DNA of 64,000 nucleotides from Amborella trichopoda (lineage: Eukaryota; Streptophyta; Magnoliopsida; Amborellales; Amborellaceae): the NCBI RefSeq assembly GCF_000471905.2, contig NW_006494865.1:982737-1046736 (forward strand), read 5' to 3'. Numbering within the stretch: the first letter of the stretch is position 1; the number at the start of each line of letters is the position of its first letter. Shown piece after piece: positions 55,769-64,000 of the stretch. Position numbers and translations under genes: made by a program. The notes beneath the pieces are model-generated. The model was not told the origin of the DNA and did no database searches. It worked only from the letters and a program-made list of their open reading frames with translations.

Positions 55769-56335
55769 GGCTCATCAAGTGGTGAGAGCACAAAAGATCT
55801 CCCAAGTTTCGTGGCTCATCAGGGAGTGAGAGCCTCATAAGATCTCCTCGGTTCAATGGCTCACCAGGAGGTGAGAGCCGCATAAGATCCCCTGCAACAT
55901 GGCTCATCAAGGAGTGAGAGCACATAAGATATCCCAAGTTTTTTGGCTCATCAAGGAGTGAGAGCCTCATAATATATCCCAGGTTTCAATGGCTCACCAG
56001 GGGCAGAGAGTCACATAAGATCCCCCATGACAAGGCTCAACAGGGAGTGAGAGCACATAAGGTCTCCCATGTTTCATGGCTCATCAGGGGGTGAGAGCCT
56101 CATAAGACCTCCCCGGTTTCAGTAGCTCACCAGGGAGCCGCATAAGATCCCCCGCAACATGGCTCATCAGGGAGTGAGAGCACCTAAGATCTCCCAAGTT
56201 TCGTGGCTCATCAGGGAGTGAGAGCCTGATAAGATCTCCCTAGATTCGATGTCTCACCAGAGGGTGAGAGCTGCATAAGATCCCCCGCGGCATGGCTCAT
56301 CCAGGAGGGAGAGCCACATAAGATCTCCCAATGAT
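55755..56335. repeat. Hairpin tandem repeat before LTR E
   Basis: About ten units of 52-60 bases read GGCTCATCAGGGAGTGAGAG, then CC or CAC, then ATAAGATCTCCC. Units of three types (GCCTCATAAGATCTCC, GCCGCATAAGATCCCC, GCACATAAGATCTCCC) follow each other in a recurring order, a higher-order repeat of about 170 bases. GGCTCA and TGAGAGCC at the ends of each unit can pair. It is not found before LTRs B or C. Confidence 0.85.
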
Positions 56336-56774
56336 AGCAAGAGTCCTTGAGGGTGAGGACGATGACTAAAAGATCCCTCCAAAAATGCTAAGAACCATCG
56401 CAAAGGTAAGAAACTGATGAAGCCAGGGTCTAACCTACCACAGTCTTCAGGTAGTCTTCACTAAAGCCCCAAGCCTACATTGGACCAGACTTTCGGGTTA
56501 GTTCAGAAGCCCCTGACTGGACCCCGCTAGCCGGGACCTATAGAAGATACCTTGAGCATCAAAATCAAATCTGGTGTAGTAGCAAACAATGTTGAGCAAA
56601 GGTTCGCAGAATTTGGTGTTCAAAAAAGGCATGGTCTTGTACGAGAAGGTCTTGACAAAGGCCTCATGCTCTGAAACACAAATAGTCTCTTGAGGGTGTG
56701 GACTTCCACAAGATCTATCAAACTTCCCAAATGATTGCACTTCTCGATTCTCTCGATGCACAACATTCGGCGGG
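56336..56774. other. Sequence between the tandem repeat and LTR E
   Basis: Weakly related to the block before LTR B (AACACAAATAGTC near 56672, and CAACATTCGGCGGGGCA near 56761). The minus-strand open frame across it is not matched in the other copies. The LTR start may lie inside this stretch. Confidence 0.4.
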
Positions 56775-59386
56775 GCATGCAGTTGGAAAGTATTTTTCAT
56801 CAACAAGGGGCCCCCGCTCAATAAAGACCTAACATGTAGTGGAATTTTGAAAGTCTTAGAATAACTCAAGAACTGGCCAAGATCTTCATAAGGTCTCTCA
56901 AAAGTCTTATGTCAAGTTTCGTCGTATTTTGATATGTCTAAGGCATTGCAGATTGAGAAATAGTTCTCATAGAATCGGCCTCTAGCACCAGGACACAGAC
57001 CCCTATAACTAGAGCTACAATTTCAATGTCCCAAATTGTTGTGGGACCACCATCATTGGATCTGAAACAATTGAAAACCCCTAGGTGTCAGGTTTCAGCC
57101 CAAACAGATACTCCAAGTAGTAGGCGAAAGAGTGAAACAGGAGGAGCCGCAAGCTATTCCCGTGTGGCCACCCAGCAACGCTACATCATTAAAGGGTTCG
57201 TCACAACCAGTGACTTTTGACACTCATATCTCGGCCGTCCCACTTCGGATCGCGTTCAAATTTGGTGAGCATGTTCGTCTAGTCTAGACAAGCGATTCGA
57301 TATGTGGCACGCCCCGTGACGATACCCGAGCACTAAGAAAAGCTAGAGAGAAATTGCTGATCCGTGAAGAAAGTGCAGAAAATTCAGCAACGTCGTGCCA
57401 CGCTTGAGCGGTCAAATCACGCTTTCACGAGCCCAATTGACATAAGACTAATTCCATTGCGGGTGTAAGGTCATGGGCCATCTCTGACCTGAACCCCGTA
57501 CATGATTAACGGTCGGATACTGCATGAGAAGATGATGAACAAACTGCAAATTTCTTCGCTGGAATCCTTAATTTCAGCCAATATTCCAAACATGCAAAAT
57601 CTTCGTTCGGGTACGGAATAGAGCTGCATTTGGTGCCCGGTTATCGTTGCGGCATGCTCAGTGCGATTAAGCGAAGAAAATCGAAAAAACATCAAGGAAC
57701 AAACACATTATCGATCCAAAGTTTCAAGATCTATTCAAATTTCAAGTCAAATGATCATGTGCCAAAAACACGATCCATGGCTCGAAGTTTGTATCAAATC
57801 AATCGCCATGTCGAGCCCTACAAGAAAACAATCATCTTACGATCAACCAGGCATTAGAACGACCCCGGATCAACCATGCAAGTCTTAGAGCAACACAGGG
57901 ACTGTTCTGAAATTCAACAACTTGTTAGGAAGGAGGAAATCTGTCATTTTACACCCCATTTTCTAATTTCTTTTAATTCAATTTAATCTTAATTTCCAGC
58001 AATTAGGGCTACTTTTGATCATCCACCCATGTTTGGGGCACACTTCTATATATACGTACCATCATTGTATGCAGAAAAGAAGAAGAGGCAGACACATACA
58101 CACACAAGAGAGAGTTTTCACTTAATACAAGTTTCTCTTTCTTACCATTGTGGTGTTACGCTTGAGAGAGAGGGTGAGGTGAGAGAAGCTTTCGACCGGT
58201 ACCCTTAGGGTGGAGGTTAATCTTCTCTCTCTTCTTTTTCTTTTCTTTTTCTCTCTTTCTTCTCCCTTCTCTTCTCCTTCTTCTTCGTATGAGTCCCTTG
58301 AGAAGGTCATGCGCGACAGTGGCAGTGTCGTTCATGCCTCCCCCTTGGTCTTACAGGTCATGCATTTCGGTAACAGCACCATGCGCATGTCTTCTTCCCC
58401 TCCTTCTCATCTGTCTCTTTCTCCCAGTGAAGTTTGTAATTAGTGCTGCTCATCTTCGCCCACAGATGTAGCTTTGGCATCTCGGTGAAGAACCTAGATG
58501 GTGAAGTGTTGTCGCCTACATGAGTCTTCCTCTGCTGCTCATCTAGCATTGACGGTGATACCTATCACCACCCGCTAGGGGCCCTGACAACACCCATCAC
58601 CGTCTGTGAGATTCCTCCGTGCGTCTGATGCCTATCGCCTTCTCCCTATGTCCCATGCCATCGCTGTGCGAACAAAGAGAAACCATCGTCGTACGCCTCG
58701 TTAGGAGACAGCGCCATCCACAATGGATGTGTCGCCTCCTCGCGTTGTAAACCACGATGCTTATTGACGTCGGGACTTGCCCCCTCTTTGCCGCCTCACC
58801 CTCTTCTCTTCACCCCTTTCTCTTCTCACTTGACTGAGGGTAGGCATAGATTAGCATTGCATTGTAGACCTAGTTTTGAGTAGTATTGCCGCTGTACTGG
58901 TCCTGTGAACCATGCCCGTCTTGCTACCACTCCGAGTCGGCAACTTCTGGCCGTCATGCTAGTCTCAACCCTCCGTCAAGTTCTCTTCTCCTTTCGGTCT
59001 TTCATCTAACCTTGCACTTCATCGTCCTCTCCCATGAACGTGTATTACCCTAAGACATGGGTGGGTCTTTTCGATGCACTTATCTTACAAATTAATCGTA
59101 GAAGTGTTGTGCTAAAAAACAGGAGTATTACAAGTCAAGGGAGGCGATTCTGAACCAGCTCAAGCAATTTGGGGGCTTTCTTCATGATCTACGAGGCCAC
59201 CCACATGAGCTAGCCCGAGTAAGTTCTGAACCTACCTAAAATTCCTCTCTCATTGGTTGGTTTACCTACCCTTTCCCTTGAGCAATGTTCCGAAAGAGCG
59301 ATCTCAAATCTTGCGTCCACCAGAGACTCAAGACCCATGCCACCAGATCACCTAGATTCGTAGGGGGAGATCGAGGCACCTAACCA
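56775..59386 (+). repeat. LTR E
   Basis: It matches LTR D from TTGGAAAGTATTTTTCATC to the terminal block GAGGCACCTAACCA. It contains a TATA box (58047-58054), the leader CTTAATACAAGTTTCTC, a pyrimidine tract (58215-58290), the palindromic GGTGATACCTATCACC (58553-58568) and the downstream LTR blocks. It is likely the 3' LTR of element IV, and it also directly precedes integrase of element V. Confidence 0.7.
58047..58054 (+). promoter_or_regulatory. TATA box of LTR E
   Basis: TATATATA in CTTCTATATATACG, at the same place as in LTR D. Confidence 0.7.
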
Positions 59387-60528
59387 ATGTTTACTTCAGA
59401 TGATCTTTCGACGGTATTCTTCTCAAATGTGTAGACACACAAGAGGCAAATAGGGTGTTAGAAGAAGTACACTCAAGCATCTTTGGAATGCATCAGTCCG
59501 GGCCTAAGCTCTATGAACGGATATCCATATTGGGATATTATTGGCCTTTGATGCCTGTTGATTCCTTAAACTATGCCACGAGGTGCCAGATGTGTCAAAT
59601 TCACTCGAGCCATATTCATCAACCTCCAGAGCCCCTACACCCTAAAGTGGCATCATGGCCCTTTTCACAATGGGGTATGGACATTGTAGGGCCCATCGAC
59701 CCTCCTTCTGCAATGGGTCATGTCTTTATTCTAGCTGCAATGAACTATTTCTCGAATTGGGCTAAAACAGTCCCACTCAAGCAAGTTCCCGGGGCTACGG
59801 TGGTGAATTTCGTGTGCCATCACATCATATACCAGTTTGGGTGCCTGACCAGGTTATATCTGACAATGGCCCTAAATTCAGAAGTCATCACATTGATCGC
59901 TTGGTTAACCAGTTCGGTTTCGAGTGGAAGCACTCAGCTATGTACCACCCTCGAGCGAACGGTCTAGCTGAGGCTTTCAATAAAACCTCGTGCAGCGTTA
60001 TAAGGAAGTCAGGACCAAAGAAGAAAAAGAACTGACATGAGAAGATTTCTGAAGCACTGTGGGCCCATCGAACCACCACAAAAAATGACATTGATTTCAC
60101 TCCTTTTACCCTAGTTTATGGGGGTGAAGTTGTTTTACCCCTTGAGATTCAACTCCCCTCACTATGTGTCTCCATACATCAAGGACTGACCAAATTCGAG
60201 AGTGTTAAGCTTTGTTATCAAGAATTGGATGCACTTGATGAAACGAGGCTCAAAGCTCAGCAAAATCTTGAGCTCAACTAAGGGATAATGAAAAGGGCCT
60301 TTGACAAGTCAGCCAAAGTTTGCTCATTAGCTCCTGGGGATCAGGTTCTAGCCGTCAAAAGGCGGATTATTATGCATGGGTGGCACAGAGGGAAGTTTGA
60401 ACCAAAGTGAGAAGACCCCTTCATAATCAAGAAAGTCTTGCCAAATAAGGCTTATAAACGGGCACATCTTTATGGAGAGGAGGCGATGCCCCTCATCAAT
60501 GGGCGATACCGAAAGAGGTACCCTTGAT
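59387..60528 (+). pseudogene. Integrase remnant of element V
   Basis: It follows LTR E directly. The open stretch 59455-59967 has the zinc-binding region VHSSIFGMHQSG ... CQMCQIHSSH, then WPFSQWGMDIVGPIDPPSAM with the first catalytic aspartate, and FILAAMNYFSNWAKTVPLKQ. The adjacent stretch has QVISDNGPKFRSHHIDRLVN and NGLAEAFNKT with the other catalytic residues. The C-terminal part ends near 60528 with GEEAMPLINGRYRK-like sequence. It is broken. Confidence 0.85.
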
Positions 60529-60920
60529 ATGCTCTCAAAAAGACTCAAGACACGGTAAAAAGGACTTAGGAATAAAAAAGGAAGGCCAAAAGAGGGAAAG
60601 AAAAGAAGCAAGACAGCTCAATCAAAGTTTAACTCTTTTTATTACATTAGAAGGAATTACAAGCCAAAAAGCCCATTATTATGGGGATTACTATCATGCA
60701 ATATTGCTCTCACATCAAAAGAAACGAGAGTAGCTCCGCCAGAATGTCGCTCTTGCATCTGAGAAAAAGTGGATGGTTACAAGCCAAAAATTTTCTCTCG
60801 CATCAGAAGTAAAGAGAGTAGCTGCGCCAAAGCGTCGCTCTTGCATCTGAGGAAACGATGACGATTACAGGCCAAAAAGTGCCCTCCAGGTAGAGGAAGG
60901 CAAATGGGTTTTAGTTCGAG
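60529..60920. repeat. Post-integrase repeats (element V)
   Basis: Three to four degraded units carry GCTCTTGCATCTGAGGAAA and GGTTACAAGCCAAAAA, matching the array at 6961-7489 in element I. Between them is GAGTAGCTCCGCCAGAATGTCG, repeated near 60808. No sense gene is supported. Confidence 0.65.
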
Positions 60921-61069
60921 TTCATCTGACCCTTCTAGCAAGGAACTGGCCTATGGTGGAGAGCACACCGTCCTCACAGTGAATACCCTGCCACAGAACA
61001 ACATGGAGTTCACAGTTGTGTTGGAGGACTTGGCTTCCAACGGACTTCAGAAGCCTGGCCTTACCGTTG

Positions 61070-61290
61070 GTGATCATCGCCATGTGCAAATCAGCACCAT
61101 GCGTGATCATCGCCGCAAATGACTCAGCGTCGTGCGTGATCATCACCGCGTAAGACTTAACACCATGCGTTACCACTATCGTGAAGGACTCAGCTCTGTG
61201 TGAGACAATTGCCACATGCAACTCATCACCGAGCATGACCACAGCCGACTATGACTTGCCACCGTTCATGAAAGGATCGTCGAGTGGGCA
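61070..61290. repeat. Tandem repeat inside the antisense frame (element V)
   Basis: About six units of 33 bases, such as GATCATCGCCATGTGCAAAT and GATCATCGCCGCAAATGACTC. The unit is a multiple of three, so the minus-strand frame stays open and gives repeats of the type ITHGAESFAAM. Confidence 0.7.
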
Positions 61291-61866
61291 TGGGGGAATG
61301 GTTACCGCAGCTCACAATGAACGACGTGTGCAACCTATCGCCGCTTGTGTTGGCTTGTGACCGATTAGATGCCCTATGACCATTCGTCTCCCCAACGACT
61401 ATTCAACTCCCTGCGACCCTTCAGTTCCTGTCACACTTTAGTTGCTTATGACGCTTTGTATCCCAGGTGATCGTCACCTCCTAGTGACTGTTCGTGGTCT
61501 GCGTTTGTTCACTACCCTACGACCTCTCTGCTTCCTATCGGGAAACTTCTCCACTCACGGGAAACCCACTTACACCCCTTTTCCTCTCCTTTGCAACGAC
61601 AAAAAACCACCGAAAAATCACCTGAGACCCACCTACGGACCCTGCTGAGCTCTTAGCTCCTCTCCCACACTTTTCTGATGTCCTAAAACCACTGCCAGAA
61701 TCACAATAGATCCTGAAAAACCCCCTACCGGAGTTTCTCACTGCTCGTCGAACCTCCAGCAACTGCCCATGCGCCCTGTGTTCTTGTTGGAAAGCTTCCC
61801 TCTCTCACTGTTAAAGACCACTATCGTTTTACCTTTGGTAGAACGGTGAAAATATGGGTTTACCCC

Positions 61867-61875
61867 CTTATATAG
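61867..61875 (-). promoter_or_regulatory. TATA box of the antisense unit (element V)
   Basis: The minus strand reads CTATATAAG, identical to the one in element I, with the leader CTACCAAAGGTAAAA downstream. Confidence 0.65.
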
Positions 61876-62069
61876 ATGACGCTTCCCTTGAAGTGCCCTG
61901 AACAAATTGAAAATACAAGACATGTCCCTGATGGTCCAACGGTGATGGGCCAGACCGAGTCGGGCTCAGGCCCGAAGCTCAAATGTAAGTCATCGCTTCC
62001 AGTGAACCGCCAAACATCAAATGGCAATGGACTAGGATCGGGTCAGCCTCAGCCACGAGGTCCGAACGC

Positions 62070-62345
62070 TGACCAACACCGTCTGTGACTAACATTGCAT
62101 GCGAAAGTCACTAATCAACGCCACGCGTGTCCAACATCTTATGTGACTAGCGCCGCACGCAAAAGTCACTGACCAATGCTGCGCATGACCAACGCTATTT
62201 GTGATTAACACCACGTGTGAAAGTCACCAACCAATGCCGCACGTGAACAACACTGTTGGTGATGGTCAGATTCGTTCATGCAATTGCCGTTCAAGTTGAC
62301 GCCATGCGTGTGACTGTCGCCCACACTAGCGTCGTCCGTGTCTAA
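62070..62345. repeat. Tandem repeat upstream of the antisense promoter (element V)
   Basis: About six units of 40-55 bases, such as GACCAACACCGTCTGTGACTA and GCCGCACGCAAAAGTCACTG. It fills the same slot as 8890-9265 (element I) and 53400-53670 (element IV) with a different sequence. Confidence 0.7.
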
Positions 62346-62639
62346 GCCTAGCTACCACCATGTGTGTTTTACTATTATCCCCAGTGAAATTACATCTGTG
62401 CCCCTGCCTATCATTCCTAGTGTAGTTATGAGCATGCCGCTGCCCTTCATCCCCAAGGAGCCACACTCACCCCCTAATCCCTAGTGAAGGTCTGCTTCCG
62501 TTCGCCAACCTTGGTAGGCGACTATCTCCATCTTAGCCCTCTGCATGTGTATGACTTCAACCAATTTATTTAGGGAGTTGGTTTGCCATCCAAAGAATAG
62601 TTCCCCATGGAGCTCCACTTACAAGGTAACCCACACAAT
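62346..62639. other. CCCCAGTGAG-type module (element V)
   Basis: It contains TTATCCCCAGTGAAATTACA, CATTCCTAGTGTAGTTATGA and CCCCATGGAGCTCCACTTAC, as in the other copies. No gene is seen. Confidence 0.5.
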
Positions 62640-63095
62640 GGTCTAGATGTACGACTCTAAACCGCATGGTCCAAACTATATAACTTTAAACTGTAGTGGA
62701 GGTCTAGTTGCACGACCTAAACTGCATAGTGCATGCTGCATGTCTTTAAACTGTATAATCGTGGTCTAGATGCACGGCCCTAAACTCCATGGTCCAAACT
62801 ATACGACCTTAAACTATAGCGGAGGTTTAATTGCATGACCTTAAACTACATGGTTCTAGCTGCATGACGCTAAACTACACAGCCATGGTCCTAGTTGCAT
62901 GACCTAGAAATGCATAGCGATGGTCCAAACTATACGACCTTAAACTGTAGCGAAAGTCTAGTTGCATGACCTTAAACTGCATGGTCCTAGCTACACGACT
63001 TTAAACTGCATAGCCATGGTCCAAGATCTATGACCTTAAACCATAGTGCATATATTGGTCGCATGACGTTAAACCGCTTTGCTCAGGTCTTGGAG
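62640..63095. repeat. GACCTTAAACTG tandem array (element V)
   Basis: About fourteen units of 27-40 bases, the longest uninterrupted array of this family in the window. The units alternate CCAAACTATACGACCTTAAAC and GGTCTAGTTGCACGACC types. Confidence 0.85.
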
Positions 63096-63545
63096 GCATT
63101 ACTTTAAACACCCTCCACACATGCGAACATGCCCTTTACATGTGTCATAATTAACGCCTTCCCTAACCAACCCATCCGTATGTGCGCACCACCTTCATCA
63201 ATTCCTCAATAAATCCATCTTCCTTCATGACCCTTTGCCATTCCCCAGTGAGTCTCACCCGCGCTCACAAATTGCAAGCCATCCCACCATCCATACTCTC
63301 CGTAAGCAAGTTGGTCACCATTATCTACCTTCCATACCAACACCATCCATCTTTCACAGGTAGCCTCGTGCCATCTCCCCAAAGTGAGTTAAAACCACCA
63401 CCATACTCACTCTGTGGCCTCCATAGACCACCATTCATCTCCACCACGATCCAGCTATATGACCTTAAACACTAGTGTATGTCCTGAGTGCATAACATTA
63501 AAAGGCTTCGCACTGGTTCTGAAGGTACGACCCTAAACATGTCTT
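63096..63545. other. Spacer module and short repeat patch (element V)
   Basis: It matches 10071-10600 in element I (CCAGTGAGTCTCACCCGCGC near 63246, and CATACTCACTCTGTGGCC near 63403). A few GACCTTAAAC units lie at 63450-63545. No gene is seen. Confidence 0.5.
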
Positions 63546-63634
63546 CACAAAAAATCAAAAAAGAAAAATAATAACGGGCATGGTGTATACCTAGACAAGG
63601 GAACACCATAAGTAAAAATGATGGACTGGCATGG

Positions 63635-63871
63635 TCACGAAACCATGAGTAAGAAATTTTCATGAAATAAAAACCCGGGCACGGTGAAAACTCGAAAGGG
63701 CATCGTGAGTAAAAATGGAAGAATAAGGGTGGACATGGCTGTAAAGTCATGAGTAAAAAGGCCGAGAATAAAATGAGGTTGGGGAAGACCATCTCTACAG
63801 TGCCACTTCCCCAGTTCAAGTGAAAACCAGCAAAGGGTGCTTGGACTAATAAGCAGGTTGATGCAACACAT
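63635..63871 (-). pseudogene. Minus-strand open frame near the 3' LTR (element V)
   Basis: It corresponds to 10658-10993 and 16197-16517. The frame ends with LGLFTHDFTAMSTLILPFLL and TMPFRVFTVPGFLF, closely matching MSTLTLPFLLMMPFRVFTVP of element II. The protein is unknown. The rest of the window to 64000 continues this block without other features. Confidence 0.35.
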
Positions 63872-64000
63872 GCCTCATGGGTGGCTTTAGCTAGAATTCA
63901 AAAGAAAAAATCTTTGGTGTTAGAATGCCTTGATATCAGGACCCAAAAATATGAGCTTCAAGAAGAATCTGAAAGTTTGAGTCCATTCATGAAAGGACCC

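Larger units (their letters stand above)
29431..59386 (+). mobile_element. Tat-lineage element IV (LTR D to LTR E), broken, with a nested Ogre-like element
   Basis: LTRs D and E are of one subfamily and match over their full visible length, so they are probably the original pair. Parts are LTR D, primer-binding site, gag, protease and pol N-terminus, then the 3' region with the antisense unit, repeats and LTR E. No RT, RNase H or integrase was found between them. D and E differ by about 14-15 percent by eye over roughly 400 aligned bases, which is older than the Ogre-like insertion inside it. It is broken. Confidence 0.7.
60922..61875 (-). pseudogene. Antisense transcription unit of element V
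   Basis: On the minus strand a TATA box (61867-61875) is followed by the leader CTACCAAAGGTAAAACG and further down by an open stretch of 106 residues (60922-61242). That frame has GKARLLKSVGSQVLQHNCEL and then HVVLWQGIHCEDGVLSTIGQ. It aligns with element I without gaps over about 49 residues, 13 of 16 identical in the core (60991-61038). Its first half (VSHRAESFTIVVTHGVKSYA) is a tandem repeat. The protein family is unknown, and the unit is degraded. Confidence 0.6.
59387..64000 (+). mobile_element. Tat-lineage element V (after LTR E), broken, cut by window edge
   Basis: The internal part present is integrase, the post-integrase repeats, an antisense unit, its upstream repeat, the CCCCAGTGAG module, the GACCTTAAACTG array, the spacer and the block before the 3' LTR. 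The 3' LTR itself would lie beyond 64000. The integrase resembles the first block of element I. It is a fossil. Confidence 0.7.

Noticed and set aside
55755-56335. CRISPR-like appearance of regularly spaced repeats
   Set aside because: The spacers are themselves repeats of three types, the context is a plant retrotransposon, and no cas-like gene is present. It is a tandem repeat.
1-64000. Host protein-coding genes, tRNA or rRNA genes, and plain DNA transposons
   Set aside because: I looked through all stretches outside retroelement coding parts and found no tRNA cloverleaf boxes, rRNA-like blocks, transposase motifs or spliced host gene signatures. Short or very diverged ones could be missed by eye.

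Overview
The window is plant nuclear DNA made almost entirely of LTR retrotransposon fossils. I found no host gene, tRNA, rRNA or other host RNA gene. The plant assignment rests on Ty3/gypsy pol domains of the Tat lineage (reverse transcriptase, RNase H, a second archaeal-like RNase H, integrase), very long LTRs, and an Ogre-like element with its characteristic gag cysteine/histidine motif and primer-binding site. The species cannot be told from this sequence; a large, repeat-rich angiosperm genome fits best. All boundaries come from reading repeated copies against each other by eye and are good to tens of bases, unless a target-site duplication fixes them.

The backbone is a head-to-tail chain of one Tat-lineage family on the plus strand. 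Five LTR copies lie in the same orientation: A (ends 1732, start outside the window), B (about 11868-14924), C (about 17335-20631), D (about 29431-31954) and E (about 56775-59386). A, B and C form one subfamily; D and E form another and look like the two ends of one element. The content between LTRs differs. A to B holds two partial pol blocks head to tail plus a long 3' region. B to C holds only 3' region. C to D holds gag, protease, RT, both RNases H and the start of integrase. D to E holds gag, protease and a 3' region. E to the window end holds integrase and a 3' region.

Two younger insertions interrupt the chain. A 13.9-kb Ogre-like element lies on the minus strand at 34764-48684 inside the gag of the D-E element, flanked by a perfect 5-bp duplication (AAGGC). 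A 3.0-kb solo LTR, probably from a Del/Tekay-type chromovirus, lies on the minus strand at 26381-29407 inside integrase, flanked by TATAT/TATAC.

The 3' regions share a fixed modular order: 3' flank of integrase with short repeats; a minus-strand transcription unit with its own TATA box; a slot filled with a different tandem repeat in each copy; a CCCCAGTGAG-type module; a tandem array built on GACCTTAAACTG; a spacer; a block with a conserved minus-strand frame; then the LTR. The antisense unit occurs three times (TATA boxes at 8778-8786, 53316-53323 and 61867-61875). It keeps a leader motif and a peptide motif in all three, and is the most interesting signal here. All coding remnants look degraded with many breaks, so nothing here appears able to move by itself.
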